64,000 nt of DNA from Candidatus Saccharimonadota bacterium (GCA_017432425.1 JAFRJE010000002.1:62001-126000); one strand, 5' to 3'. Shown: positions 41,751-51,905, counted from the stretch's first letter. Notes: generated by a model from the letters alone, not told the origin. Made by a program: numbers and translations.

Positions 41751-43658
41751 ATGAAAAGGTTTTTAAGGTTAATTCTAGGTTTAGCATTAATTTTTAGCAG
41801 CGCGCTTTCTCTCGCGAAAAACTCTTTTGCAAGCGCGAACGACTTTTATTTTGAGTCTTTCGACGCCGAATACTATCTCGACAAAGCAGAAGAGGGTTAT
41901 AGTTATATGGACGTCAAAGAAACTCTTGTCGCCGTCTTTCCGGATTTCGCCCAAAACCACGGTATCGAACGCTGCATCCCCCAATTCTACCAAAACATTA
42001 ATACCTTAATTTCTCCTAACTTCTCCGTCTCCCGTAACGGCGCCTCCGAACCATATTCCCTCTATACCGAAAACAGTTATACCGACAATAACCAATATAC
42101 CTGTCTCCGTATCGGCAACGCCGACTCCTACGTTACGGGAACCCAAACCTACGAAATCTCCTATCGCCTCTCTAACGTTATTCTGACCCCAAATAACTCC
42201 ACGAACCAAGAACTTTATTGGGACGTTAACGGAACCGGCTGGTACCAAAAGTTCAATTCCGTAACTGCAACTATAACCCTCTCCGACGCCGTAAAGCCAA
42301 ATTTTCTAGATAAAACTTCCTGCTACGCCGGAGGCTACGGAGTTTCCGGTCTCGCCGCGACTTCTCGTTGTTCGACCAAAAAAGACGCGACTAACTCCCC
42401 AAAAATCACGTTCACGTCAGAAAACCTTTCCCCGACCGAAACTCTGACGATCGACCTCGAATTTTCGCCGAATTCTTTTTCTATTCGCGAACCCGAAAAA
42501 AACTATATCTTCTTCGTTTTCTTGGGAATTTTTCTCGTCATTATCGCGTTTAGCATCGCCGCCTGGCTAAAAGCCGAAAGAAAGATTAAGGCGAAAAAAT
42601 CCCTCGCCAAGTCAAAAATCGTCGCCCCCGAATTTACCCCGAAAGCTGGTCTAACTCCGGCGGAAATGGCAACCGTCTATTTAAAGACGCTCTCCGGCTC
42701 TTCCCAAGTCGCTAGCCTCCTCGATCTCGCCGTCAATAAACATATTGCCCTCGAAAAAGGCGAGAAAAAACTCCTCGGCGGCTTTAAATGGAAAATCCAT
42801 ATTAAAAACATCGACCATATCCCGACCGAACAAAGAATCGTCCTTGAGATTCTTAACGGCGGCGACGAAGTTAAAAACGGCGACGTTGTCGAAGTTAAAA
42901 AACACTCTTATTCCTCAAAACTCGAACGTCTCGGACGCTCCTATGATACGACCGTTGAAAGTTCTCTAAGAAACAAAAAACTTTTCGAAGAAAAGAAGAA
43001 AACCAAATCTAAAGAAGTTAAAAGTTCGAGTGCCGGAACCGTCGTTCTTATTACGGTTCTAATCATAGTCGGAATGCCGATTATCGGTACTATTATCGGA
43101 TTGGTTTTTAGCGGTCTTGAAAACTTTCTCTCTAAACCTGGCGTTAACTACGTTGGAAAAGATTTTATCGTTCCGATTCTTCTGATTGGTTTCTTCGCTT
43201 ACTTCTTTGTTCTTGCCGTCGTCGCTTCTGGCGTCTATAAATACAATAAACGTACGCTCGAGGGAATTAAAGCGAGCAAATATCTCGACGGTCTAAAACG
43301 CTATATGAAACTCGCCGAGAAAGACCGTATAAAATTCCTCCAAAGCGTTAAAGGCGCCGATACTTCCGCCGAGGGAATCGTTAAGCTCTATGAAAAACTC
43401 CTCCCTTACGCCGTTCTTTTCGGAATCGAAGAATCTTGGATGAAAGAACTTAATAAATATTACGAATCCGCTAACTTAGATAGCGGCTGGGTCGCGAGAG
43501 GCGTTATTATTTCCGCTTCCGACTTCCGCTCGTTCTCCTCCTATACTTCTAGTTCAATTTCCAGTTCAACCGCCTCTAGTTCTTCCGGCAGTTCCGGCGG
43601 TGGCGGGGGCGGCTTCTCTGGCGGCGGCGGCAGCGGCGGGGGCGGCGGAGGCTGGTAA
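41751..43658 (+). CDS. DUF2207-family membrane protein with Gly-rich tail
   Basis: 635 residues. A signal peptide (FLRLILGLALIFSSALSLA) is followed by an extracytoplasmic DUF2207-like domain (YLDKAEEGYSYMDVKETLVA), a membrane segment near residue 255 (YIFFVFLGIFLVIIAFSIAA), a cytoplasmic region and two further membrane segments (VVLITVLIIVGMPIIGTIIG; FIVPILLIGFFAYFFVLAVV). The last ~40 residues are Ser, then almost pure Gly with a terminal Trp, the typical end of this family. The function of DUF2207 proteins is unknown. Confidence 0.85.
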   Translation: MKRFLRLILGLALIFSSALSLAKNSFASANDFYFESFDAEYYLDKAEEGYSYMDVKETLVAVFPDFAQNHGIERCIPQFYQNINTLISPNFSVSRNGASEPYSLYTENSYTDNNQYTCLRIGNADSYVTGTQTYEISYRLSNVILTPNNSTNQELYWDVNGTGWYQKFNSVTATITLSDAVKPNFLDKTSCYAGGYGVSGLAATSRCSTKKDATNSPKITFTSENLSPTETLTIDLEFSPNSFSIREPEKNYIFFVFLGIFLVIIAFSIAAWLKAERKIKAKKSLAKSKIVAPEFTPKAGLTPAEMATVYLKTLSGSSQVASLLDLAVNKHIALEKGEKKLLGGFKWKIHIKNIDHIPTEQRIVLEILNGGDEVKNGDVVEVKKHSYSSKLERLGRSYDTTVESSLRNKKLFEEKKKTKSKEVKSSSAGTVVLITVLIIVGMPIIGTIIGLVFSGLENFLSKPGVNYVGKDFIVPILLIGFFAYFFVLAVVASGVYKYNKRTLEGIKASKYLDGLKRYMKLAEKDRIKFLQSVKGADTSAEGIVKLYEKLLPYAVLFGIEESWMKELNKYYESANLDSGWVARGVIISASDFRSFSSYTSSSISSSTASSSSGSSGGGGGGFSGGGGSGGGGGGW

Positions 43659-43682
43659 TGCTCGACTAAAAACCCTAATCTA

Positions 43683-43691
43683 TGCTATAAT
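43683..43691 (+). promoter_or_regulatory. Extended -10 promoter of serS
   Basis: TGCTATAAT ends 6 nt before ATG 43698; leaderless layout. Confidence 0.65.
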
Positions 43692-43697
43692 TGTCAC

Positions 43698-44948
43698 ATG
43701 TTAGATATTAATTTTATCCGCGAAAATCGAGCGGACGTCGAGCGTGCGATTAAGGAAAAACGCTATAAAATCTCTCTGAGCGACCTCTTGAAGCTCGACG
43801 ATGAACGCCGTGAAATTCTGAAAAAAGTCGAAGATCTTCGTCGCGAGAAAAACGAAGTCGCCTCGAAGATGAAAGGCGGAAAACCCTCCCCCGAACTAAT
43901 CGAAAAAGGGAAGAAAATAAAAGAATCTCTTTCGCTCGACGAAAAGAAACTCTCCGAACTCGAAACCGACTTGAAAACCCGTCTAAAATCCGTCCCGAAT
44001 ATTATCTTCGACGACGTTCCGCTTGGCGGCGAGGAAGATTCCGTCGAAGTTAAATCTTGGGGCAAAAAACGCCCAAAAAGCGAAGCCGTCGACCATCTCG
44101 ACTATGCCGTCTCTCGCGATTGGGTCGATTTTGAGCGTGGTAGTAAAGTCGCCGGCAGTAAATTCTATTATCTAAAGAACGAGCTCGCGCTCCTCGAAAA
44201 CGCCCTAACCCAATACGGAATTTCTAAAGTCCTCGAAGCCGGTTTTAATTTCATGACCGTCCCCGATCTCGTTTCCTCGAAAATCCTCGAGGGCTGCGGT
44301 TTTAATCCCCGAACTTCCGACCAGTCCGACGAATACTTCGTCGAGGGCGAAGATCTCGCGCTGATTGCAACCGCCGAAATGCCTCTAACCGGCTATCACA
44401 TGGACGAAATCCTCGACGAAAAAGATCTTCCGCTCTGCTACGCTGGACTTTCCGCCTGCTTCCGTAAAGAAGCCGGAACTTACGGGAAACATACCCGCGG
44501 ACTTTTCCGCGTCCATCAATTCAATAAACTCGAAATGTATGTCTTCTGCCTCCCCGAAGATTCGAAAAAAATGCACGAAAAAATCCTCGCGATTGAAGAA
44601 GATATTTGGCAATCCTTAAAAATCCCTTACCGCGTTATCAACATCGCCGCTGGCGATCTCGGCTCTCCCGCCGCAAAAAAATATGATATCGAATATTGGT
44701 CTCCGGTCGACGAAAAATACCGCGAGCTAACTTCCTGCTCGAACTGTACCGACTTCCAGGCCCGCTCGCTTAATATCCGCGTCCGTAAACAATCCGGCGA
44801 AATCGTCGTCGCCCATACCCTTAACGGAACCGCTGTCTCGCTCGCGCGAACCATGGTCGCCGTTATCGAAAACTACGCTAAAAAAGACGGAAAACTAATC
44901 GTTCCGGACGTTTTAAAGCCATATCTAAATAATAAAGAGGAGTTATAA
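43698..44948 (+). CDS. serS: Seryl-tRNA synthetase
   Basis: 416 residues, family length. MLDINFIRENRADVERAIKEK opens the long coiled-coil arm (about residues 1-110) that grips the tRNA-Ser variable arm. The class II core has motif 2 (ACFRKEAGTYGKHTRGLFRVHQF) with the conserved Arg residues, and motif 3 in LNGTAVSLARTMVAVIENY. serS and hpf are consecutive with no gap, and secA follows, forming a translation and secretion run. Confidence 0.96.
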   Translation: MLDINFIRENRADVERAIKEKRYKISLSDLLKLDDERREILKKVEDLRREKNEVASKMKGGKPSPELIEKGKKIKESLSLDEKKLSELETDLKTRLKSVPNIIFDDVPLGGEEDSVEVKSWGKKRPKSEAVDHLDYAVSRDWVDFERGSKVAGSKFYYLKNELALLENALTQYGISKVLEAGFNFMTVPDLVSSKILEGCGFNPRTSDQSDEYFVEGEDLALIATAEMPLTGYHMDEILDEKDLPLCYAGLSACFRKEAGTYGKHTRGLFRVHQFNKLEMYVFCLPEDSKKMHEKILAIEEDIWQSLKIPYRVINIAAGDLGSPAAKKYDIEYWSPVDEKYRELTSCSNCTDFQARSLNIRVRKQSGEIVVAHTLNGTAVSLARTMVAVIENYAKKDGKLIVPDVLKPYLNNKEEL

Positions 44949-45311
44949 ATGATTAACAAAGTTGATATTTCCGGCTCAAATTATAAAGTCGAAGAAAATC
45001 TAAGAAAATACGCAACTAAAAAAATCGGGAAACTTGACAAATATCTCCCGCGCAACTCGAAAAAAGACGTTGTCGCCAAAATCGTCGTCACCGAAGTCAA
45101 TCGCGAGCATGGCAATAAATACGAAATCTCCGTCGCAATGGAAATTCCGGGCGGAAAAGTTATTTCCGCAAAAGACGAATGCTCAAATCTCTTCGCTGGC
45201 GTTGATATTGTCGAAGCGAAGTTGACAGGTCAAATCCGCCGTTATAAACTTGAACAAACTCCTCATAAATCCCGTCGGGGTTTAAAGAGTTTATTCATTA
45301 AAAGAAAATAA
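44949..45311 (+). CDS. hpf: Ribosome hibernation factor, HPF/RaiA family (short form)
   Basis: 120 residues. It has the S30AE fold: VDISGSNYKVEENLRKYATKK, then KIGKLDKYLP and a second strand-helix (KVISAKDECSNLFAGVDIVEAKL). The short form lacks the long C-terminal dimerisation domain, so it would inhibit or protect ribosomes rather than make 100S dimers on its own. The ATG follows the serS stop directly, with AAAGAGGAG as SD. Confidence 0.88.
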   Translation: MINKVDISGSNYKVEENLRKYATKKIGKLDKYLPRNSKKDVVAKIVVTEVNREHGNKYEISVAMEIPGGKVISAKDECSNLFAGVDIVEAKLTGQIRRYKLEQTPHKSRRGLKSLFIKRK

Positions 45312-45350
45312 TTCTATTATTAATTTCCGTAATTGGGAGCGTGTCGCGTT

Positions 45351-48155
45351 ATGTCTAAAGAAAAAAATAAGAATCCGAAAAAGTCCAAAAAACCAACCGA
45401 TAAACTTGCCGATAAGACCAAGTTAGAAAAGTTCCTCCAGGGCGTTTTTGGCGATGCCCAGAAAAAAATTCTTAAACGCCTCTATAAAAAGGTTCAAGAA
45501 ATCAACAAGCTCGAACCGAAATACGAAAAAATGACCGACGAAGAACTCGCCGAACAAACCGAAGTTCTTAAAAAGCGTCTCGAAAAACTAACCCGCCAAG
45601 AAGAAGCAAAACGCGCCAAAGAAAAAATTAAAGACGAAAAGACCGAAGAGAAGAAAAAGAAGAAGTCGAAAAAACTAAAAAATTCTGCCGTCGAAAACGC
45701 CCTGAACTCGATTCTTCCGGATACTTTCGCCCTCTGTCGCGAGGCGACTAACCGTATTCTGAAAATGCGCCCATACGACGTCCAGCTAATCGGCGGTATT
45801 GCGCTCCACGAAGGAAATGTCGCCGAGATGAAAACCGGCGAGGGGAAAACTCTCGTTGCTCTGCTTCCTGCCGTCTTGAACGCTTTAACCGGTCGCGGCG
45901 TTCATATCGTTACCGTCAACGATTATCTCGCCCAGCGCGACGCCGGTTGGAACGGACCGGTTTATGATTTTCTCGGACTTTCCGTCGGAGTCATTATCAA
46001 TAACGCCTCTTTCGTCTATGATAAAGAATACATCAACGAAGACCACGCCGACGAACGTTTCCGTCATCTAAAACCCGCGACGCGTAAAGACGCTTATAAC
46101 GCCGACATCACTTACGGAACCAACAACGAATTTGGTTTCGACTACCTCCGCGACAATATGACTTCCGAAGTTAAATTCCTCCGCCAACGCGAACTCAACT
46201 TCGCGATTGTCGACGAAGTCGACTCAATTCTAATCGACGAAGCCAGAACTCCGCTAATTATCTCCGCTCCCGCCGGCGACAATCCCGACGCTTATTATCA
46301 GTTCGCTAAAATCGCCTCGCGCCTAACGCCCGAAGATTACGTTCTCGACGAAAAACACCGCTCCGTTACCTTAACCGACAAAGGCGTCGAAAAAGTCGAA
46401 GACCTCCTCGGAATCGATACTCTCTATTCGACCGCAAACACCCGCCTCGTTTATCACATGGAACAAGCCCTCCGTGCCGAAGTTATCTTTAAACGCGACA
46501 AGGACTACGTCGTTACGAACTCTGGCGAAGTCATTATCGTCGACGAGCATACCGGTCGTTTAATGCAGGGTCGTCGCTATAACGAGGGTCTCCACCAAGC
46601 CATCGAAGCCAAAGAGGGCGTCGCCGTTAAACAGGAATCAATGACCCTCGCAACAATTTCTTTCCAGAACTTCTTCCGTCTTTATAATAAACTCTCCGGC
46701 ATGACCGGAACCGCCTTTACCGAAGCCGAAGAGTTCCAACAAATCTACGCTCTCGACGTTATCCAAATCCCGCCTAACCGTCCGATTAAACGCATCGACA
46801 AAGATGATTTAATCTTCCGAACGAAAGCCGGGAAACTCCGCGCCATCGCCGACGAAATCGAAAAATACCACACCAAGGGTCAACCCGTCCTCGTCGGTTC
46901 CGATTCGATCGCAAACAACGAAGAAATTGCCCGTTATCTCGACGAACGCGGCGTCCCCTATGAAATCCTTAACGCAAAAAACAACGAACGCGAAGCTGCT
47001 ATTATTGAAAAGGCCGGCGAGAAAGGCGCAATTACTCTCGCGACGAACATGGCAGGTCGCGGAACCGACATTAAATTAGGCGAGGGCGTTAAAGAACTCG
47101 GCGGTCTTGTCGTTATTGGCTCCGCTCGCCACGATTCTCGCCGCGTCGATAACCAACTCCGCGGTCGTGGCGGTCGTCAAGGCGACCCCGGAACGACCCA
47201 ATTCTTCGTTTCTTGCGAAGACGATTTGATGCGCATTTTCCAGGGCGAACGCGTTGCGATGTTAATGTCCCGCCTCGGCGTTGACGAAAATACCCCGATC
47301 CAAACCAAATCCATCTCGAAAACTCTCGAAGCCGCCCAAAAACGCATCGAGGGCTTTAACTTCGATTCCCGAAAGAACGTTGTCCAATACGACAACGTCA
47401 TCAACCGCCACCGCAAAGTTGTTTATATGATGCGCCGCAAAATCCTCGAGGGCGAAAATATCCGTCCCGAAATCTTCCGCCTAATTAAAGACGCGACCGA
47501 AGATTTGACTATGTTCTCCTCCCGCGTCAATAAAAAGTTTAAAGAAAACTTCCTCGCCGTCTTTAATCTCGACGAAGATTTAGTCGAAGAAATCGGACGT
47601 TTAAGGAAGGAAAAAGACCGCGCAAAACTCGCTCGAATCGCCGTCGAAGAAGCCTATGTCTCGAAAGAAGCCGAGCTCGGCGAAGATGTCATGCGCAAAG
47701 TCGAACGCGAAGTCTACTTAAAAGTTCTCGATACGCTCTGGATGCAACATCTCGAAAATATGCAACATCTCCGCGAGGGAATCCATTGGCGCTCCGTCGG
47801 TCAACGCGACCCGCTCGTCGAATACCGAACCGAGTCCCAAAAACTCTTCGACGGACTCGAACGCAATCTCCGCGAAGAAGTCCTGAAAATCCTCCTCTCG
47901 CTCTCGAAACAAGAAGCCTCCGCTTCTAACCCGTCCGAAGAAGAATACGATTCCGAACTGACTAAAATGGCAGAATCCTCGACCGAAAAAGGCGTTAACG
48001 AAATCTCCGCCGGTGATAAAAATCTCGACGACGAATTTAAAAAAGATTCAAAAAAGTCTTCCGGAAAAAGTACCAACGCCAACACAAAACGCAACATTGC
48101 TAAGAAAAACAAGAAAAAACAACGTCAAAATAAGAAAAAGGCGCGCCGTCGCTAA
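45351..48155 (+). CDS. secA: Preprotein translocase ATPase SecA
   Basis: 934 residues from ATG 45351; the in-frame TTG at 45333 lies in GGGAG, the probable SD. The N-terminus is Lys-rich. Nucleotide-binding domain 1 has PYDVQLIGGIALHEG and MKTGEGKT (near residue 165). VNDYLAQRDA, VDEVDSILIDEARTPLI and ATNMAGRGTDIKLGEG follow. An extra Lys/Glu segment (about residues 85-107) interrupts the start of domain 1. The C-terminus has no CxC-CH zinc motif and ends in a Lys/Arg/Asn tail. It drives export through SecY (57657). Confidence 0.96.
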   Translation: MSKEKNKNPKKSKKPTDKLADKTKLEKFLQGVFGDAQKKILKRLYKKVQEINKLEPKYEKMTDEELAEQTEVLKKRLEKLTRQEEAKRAKEKIKDEKTEEKKKKKSKKLKNSAVENALNSILPDTFALCREATNRILKMRPYDVQLIGGIALHEGNVAEMKTGEGKTLVALLPAVLNALTGRGVHIVTVNDYLAQRDAGWNGPVYDFLGLSVGVIINNASFVYDKEYINEDHADERFRHLKPATRKDAYNADITYGTNNEFGFDYLRDNMTSEVKFLRQRELNFAIVDEVDSILIDEARTPLIISAPAGDNPDAYYQFAKIASRLTPEDYVLDEKHRSVTLTDKGVEKVEDLLGIDTLYSTANTRLVYHMEQALRAEVIFKRDKDYVVTNSGEVIIVDEHTGRLMQGRRYNEGLHQAIEAKEGVAVKQESMTLATISFQNFFRLYNKLSGMTGTAFTEAEEFQQIYALDVIQIPPNRPIKRIDKDDLIFRTKAGKLRAIADEIEKYHTKGQPVLVGSDSIANNEEIARYLDERGVPYEILNAKNNEREAAIIEKAGEKGAITLATNMAGRGTDIKLGEGVKELGGLVVIGSARHDSRRVDNQLRGRGGRQGDPGTTQFFVSCEDDLMRIFQGERVAMLMSRLGVDENTPIQTKSISKTLEAAQKRIEGFNFDSRKNVVQYDNVINRHRKVVYMMRRKILEGENIRPEIFRLIKDATEDLTMFSSRVNKKFKENFLAVFNLDEDLVEEIGRLRKEKDRAKLARIAVEEAYVSKEAELGEDVMRKVEREVYLKVLDTLWMQHLENMQHLREGIHWRSVGQRDPLVEYRTESQKLFDGLERNLREEVLKILLSLSKQEASASNPSEEEYDSELTKMAESSTEKGVNEISAGDKNLDDEFKKDSKKSSGKSTNANTKRNIAKKNKKKQRQNKKKARRR

Positions 48156-48161
48156 CTTTCC

Positions 48162-49436
48162 ATGCGTCACTTCGTCGAGGAGGTAAAATTACGCTCTGGC
48201 GCAAAAGGACTTCTAATCAACGTCCCTGGCGCCAGCGTTATGTCCATGCGCGTTTGTTTTCGCGCCGGTCTTCGCTACGCCAAAAAACCAGAAATCTATG
48301 AAACTGCCCACGTCGTTGAACATCTTTCTTTCGGCGCCAATTCAAAATTCAAATCTGAGGGCGAATATGAAGCCGAGTTTACCAAAAACGGCGCCTATCA
48401 TAACGCTTGGACGTCCGACATCTCTATCTGTTACGAAACCGAATGTGCCGATTTTGAATGGGACAGAATCCTCGACCTAAAACGCCTCGCAATTTGCGAA
48501 CCAAAGTTTAACGACCTTGAGCTTAAAAGCGAAAAGGGAAACGTAAAATCCGAGCTAACCGGTTATATGAACGATTATAATCGTCTCCTCTGGCCGCGTG
48601 TCCAACAACAAATCGGCGAATCTGTCGCAAACCTCTCCGAACGCCTTCGCACAATCCCGAACATCGAACTCAAAGATATTCGCGAACATTACCGCCGTAC
48701 TCATACTGCTAAAAATATGCGCTTTATTATCGCCGGCAATATCGGCTTTTTCCGCAAAAGAAAAATCCTCAATATGTTAAACAATTGGGAGCTTAAAGAC
48801 GGCGAACGCTTCGACGTCCCCCTCGACACGCTCCACTCCGGCTCGCCAATCCTTATCCGTCGCAAAGACGCAACCAATCTAACTTTCGGCTTTTCTTTTC
48901 TAACCCCTCGCCGCCTCGAAACTTCCGAGTCCTATTCAATCGGCGCCCTAAACCATATTTTAACTGGAACAATGAACTCTAAAATCTTTGGCGAAGCCAG
49001 AAAACGCGGTTTAATCTATTCTTTTGAATCCGGTCTAACTTATGACGAGCTCAATACTTCCTGGGACTTCTCCGGCGAAGTCGATTTAGAAAACGCCGAA
49101 ACTCTTTTCGACCTTGTTCATGATTCTCTCGAAAAAATTCTAAACGGCGACCTCGACGAAAAAGACATCGAAGCTGCAAAAAGTTATATGCTCGGACGTA
49201 CCCAAATCTCCGCCCAAACCGTCGGCAATATCGCCGACTTCTATGCCGACGAATATTTTAAAGCCGACGAAATCGAAGTCTATGATTTAATCCCGTTCTA
49301 TATTAACAAAATCAATAAACAAGAAATCATCGACCTCGCTCGCGAATTTGCCGGCAGCGAAATCTCCGCTCTCGTCGCCGTCGGTTCTTGCGAAAAGTCC
49401 CAAATCACTCCTCTCGCCGAAAGGCTAAAACTCTAA
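48162..49436 (+). CDS. M16-family zinc peptidase (insulinase-like)
   Basis: 424 residues. The inverted zinc motif HxxEH is present (TAHVVEHLSF, near residue 50), with the third ligand Glu in KSEKGNVKSEL about 75 residues on, so the protein looks catalytically competent. Two M16 half-domains fill the length. Bacterial members process peptides or signal fragments. It has no signal peptide and starts 6 nt after secA, which suggests a role around export or protein quality. GTCGAGGAGG lies within the first codons, so the exact start is not certain. Confidence 0.85.
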   Translation: MRHFVEEVKLRSGAKGLLINVPGASVMSMRVCFRAGLRYAKKPEIYETAHVVEHLSFGANSKFKSEGEYEAEFTKNGAYHNAWTSDISICYETECADFEWDRILDLKRLAICEPKFNDLELKSEKGNVKSELTGYMNDYNRLLWPRVQQQIGESVANLSERLRTIPNIELKDIREHYRRTHTAKNMRFIIAGNIGFFRKRKILNMLNNWELKDGERFDVPLDTLHSGSPILIRRKDATNLTFGFSFLTPRRLETSESYSIGALNHILTGTMNSKIFGEARKRGLIYSFESGLTYDELNTSWDFSGEVDLENAETLFDLVHDSLEKILNGDLDEKDIEAAKSYMLGRTQISAQTVGNIADFYADEYFKADEIEVYDLIPFYINKINKQEIIDLAREFAGSEISALVAVGSCEKSQITPLAERLKL

Positions 49437-49451
49437 ACCGCTTTTTCGTGT

Positions 49452-49457
49452 TATAAT
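49452..49457 (+). promoter_or_regulatory. -10 box of murD
   Basis: A TATAAT lies 6 nt before ATG 49464; leaderless layout. Confidence 0.6.
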
Positions 49458-49463
49458 ATTTTC

Positions 49464-50789
49464 ATGAACATCTTAATCTTAGGCTATGGCGTCGAGGGAA
49501 AATCCGCCGAAAACTATTTTAAGAACGACCCCTCTCTTTCTGAACACACCAAAATCGACATTCTCGACCATTTTACTTCCGAAGATTTAAAGTCCGTCAA
49601 CTACGACGATTACGATTTAATTTTCCGAACTCCCTCCGTCCGCCCCGACTGGATTCCGACCGACCCAGCAAAAATAACTAGCGTAACTAAGTTTTTCTTC
49701 TCAAATTGTAAAGCAAAAATAATCGGCGTTACCGGAACGAAAGGAAAGGGAACGACTTGTACCTTAATTCGCGATTTTCTAACTTCGCTCGGAAAAAAAG
49801 TTTTTCTCGTCGGGAATATCGGTCTCCCCGCCCTCGACGTTCTCCCCGAGCTAACCGAAACCGACGTCGTTGTTTATGAACTTTCCTCTTTCCAACTCTG
49901 GGACCTAGAAAAATCCCCAGAAATTTCCGTCGCTCTCCGAATCGAGCCAGATCATCTCGACGTTCACAAAAACTTCGAAGAATACCTTTCCGCAAAAGAA
50001 AATATCGCCCTAAACCAAACTCCGAACGATTTTCTCGTCTATTTTAAAGACAATAAAAATACAAAGTCTCTCGCTGAACTTTCTCCCGCAAAAAAACTTC
50101 CCTATCCGCTCGAAGAAAAATCTCCGCTCCTTGAAGAAATCCTTAACTCCCTTAAAATCCCCGGCGCCCATAACAAAGAAAACGCCGAAGCCGCTCTGCT
50201 TGCTTGCTCCGCCTATCTCGGCTTAGACTTAAAAACCCTCCTCGAAACTTATGAAACCGAGCTAAAATCCGCTCTCGAAAATTTTAAACCCCTCCCCCAT
50301 CATATCGAGCTTGTCCGCGAACTAAATTCCGTAAAATATTACGACGACTCTTTCTCAACCGTCCTCCCCTCGCTCGAAGCCGCAATTAAATCTTTCGAAG
50401 ATATTCCGCTCGTTTTAATCGCCGGCGGAAAAGATAAAGGCGTCAACGTCGAGCCGGTCAAACGCCTTATTTTCGACAACCCCCGCCTCATTAAAGCCGT
50501 CTTAATCGGCGAAACTGCGAAAAAACTCTCCGAAAACGAAGACCCAGAAAAGTTTTATCTCGCCGGAAATAACTTCGAGGACGCTGTCGAAAAAGCAAAG
50601 GAATTTGCCGAATCCTATCTCGAACGCGCCGAAGAAAACTCTGATACTTGCCTCGTCGCTTTAAAAAAGCCGATCGTTCCGCCCGTCGTCCTCCTTTCTC
50701 CCTGCGCTTCCTCGTTTGATATGTTTAAAAGCTATAAAGAGCGCGGTGACATTTTTAAATCTCTCGTCAACCAGCTTCCGGAGTCCTAA
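49464..50789 (+). CDS. murD: UDP-N-acetylmuramoyl-L-alanine--D-glutamate ligase
   Basis: 441 residues. It adds D-Glu to the peptidoglycan precursor. The N-terminal Rossmann domain (ILGYGVEGKSAENYF) is followed by the ATP loop IGVTGTKGKGTTCT (near residue 90), GNIGLPAL, YELSSFQLWDL (about 135), RIEPDHLDVHKNFEEY and the C-terminal PHHIELVRELNSVKYYDDSF with IAGGKDKG. All Mur ligase landmarks are present. It implies that the cell makes its own wall precursors. prfB follows by 3 nt. Confidence 0.95.
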   Translation: MNILILGYGVEGKSAENYFKNDPSLSEHTKIDILDHFTSEDLKSVNYDDYDLIFRTPSVRPDWIPTDPAKITSVTKFFFSNCKAKIIGVTGTKGKGTTCTLIRDFLTSLGKKVFLVGNIGLPALDVLPELTETDVVVYELSSFQLWDLEKSPEISVALRIEPDHLDVHKNFEEYLSAKENIALNQTPNDFLVYFKDNKNTKSLAELSPAKKLPYPLEEKSPLLEEILNSLKIPGAHNKENAEAALLACSAYLGLDLKTLLETYETELKSALENFKPLPHHIELVRELNSVKYYDDSFSTVLPSLEAAIKSFEDIPLVLIAGGKDKGVNVEPVKRLIFDNPRLIKAVLIGETAKKLSENEDPEKFYLAGNNFEDAVEKAKEFAESYLERAEENSDTCLVALKKPIVPPVVLLSPCASSFDMFKSYKERGDIFKSLVNQLPES

Positions 50790-50792
50790 GTT

Positions 50793-51866
50793 ATGAACGA
50801 TCTCGAAAAAACTCTCGCTTCCCTCGAAACCGACCTCACTTCCGCCTGGCAAAAACTCGAGCTCGACTCAAAAATAAAAGAAAAAGCTCGCCTCGAAACC
50901 GAAGTCTATGAACCAGAAATCTGGAACAATCCGAGCCTAGCGAAAGAAAAACACGAAACCCTTTCTAAACTCTCCGCCGAGACCGAACCCTGGCTCCTCC
51001 TAAAAACCCAGCTCTCCGATATTTCCGAGCTCCTTAAACTTGGCGACGCCGATTTGATGGAAGAAATCAAAGCCCAAATCGAAGCCATGCGCTCAAATCT
51101 CGAATCACTTAAAAAATCCCTCCGCTTTACTGGCGAATATGACAAAAACGACGCGATTCTCCGTCTAACCGCCGGCGTCGGCGGAACCGAAGCAATGGAC
51201 TGGGCGTCAATGCTCGAACGAATGTATTTAAGATTTTTCGAGAAAAACGGCTTTAAGGCTAGTTTAATCGAGCGCGTCGCCGGCGAAGAAGCTGGAATAA
51301 AAACCGCCGTTTATGAAATTAAGGGTCAAAACCCTTACGGAACTCTAAAATCCGAACACGGCGTCCACCGCCTCGTTCGTCTCTCTCCTTTTAACGCCGA
51401 TAATCTCCGCCAAACTTCCTTTTCTCTCGTCGAAGTTCTCCCTGTCATTAAATCCGACAGCGAAATCAAACTTGACGAAAAAGACCTCCGTATCGACACC
51501 TATCATTCCGGCGGTCACGGCGGTCAGTCCGTCAACACCACTAACTCCGCTATTCGCATTACCCATCTCCCAACAGGAATCGTCGTCACTATCCAAAACG
51601 AACGCTCCCAACTCCAAAACAAAGAAAAAGCCCTCGAAATTCTTCGCGGTAAACTTGTCCAGATGAAACTCGAGCAAGCCGCCGAATCAATCGACAAACT
51701 TCGCGCTGGCGAATCCGCCAAATGGGGACAACAAATCAGAAACTATGTCCTCCAACCTTATAAACTCGTTAAAGATACCCGAACAAAACACGAAGAAAAA
51801 GACGCCGACGCCGTCCTCGACGGCAAAATCCTCCCCTTTATCGATGCCTACCTCGAAATGTTCTAA
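50793..51866 (+). CDS. prfB: Peptide chain release factor 2
   Basis: 357 residues in one uninterrupted frame, so there is no programmed frameshift like that of E. coli prfB. The RLSPFNAD segment contains the SPF tripeptide that reads UGA/UAA, and the catalytic [17 protein letters not shown] has the GGQ (near residue 243). AGVGGTEAMDWASML is the family signature. Its presence with RF1 and PrmC supports UGA being a stop here. It follows murD by 3 nt and ends before a terminator that serves the opposite strand. Confidence 0.96.
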   Translation: MNDLEKTLASLETDLTSAWQKLELDSKIKEKARLETEVYEPEIWNNPSLAKEKHETLSKLSAETEPWLLLKTQLSDISELLKLGDADLMEEIKAQIEAMRSNLESLKKSLRFTGEYDKNDAILRLTAGVGGTEAMDWASMLERMYLRFFEKNGFKASLIERVAGEEAGIKTAVYEIKGQNPYGTLKSEHGVHRLVRLSPFNADNLRQTSFSLVEVLPVIKSDSEIKLDEKDLRIDTYHSGGHGGQSVNTTNSAIRITHLPTGIVVTIQNERSQLQNKEKALEILRGKLVQMKLEQAAESIDKLRAGESAKWGQQIRNYVLQPYKLVKDTRTKHEEKDADAVLDGKILPFIDAYLEMF

Positions 51867-51873
51867 AATTATC

Positions 51874-51905
51874 AAAAAGGGGCGTCGAAGAAAGGAAAAC
51901 GCCCC
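51874..51905 (-). terminator. Terminator of the pilin gene
   Basis: On the minus strand a 7-bp stem GGGGCGT / ACGCCCC (51879-51885, 51899-51905) is followed by T5. It makes the pilin gene monocistronic. Confidence 0.75.

Noticed and set aside
50793-50900. Programmed +1 frameshift in prfB
   Set aside because: The gene is one open frame from ATG to the GGQ region; no in-frame TGA near codon 26.
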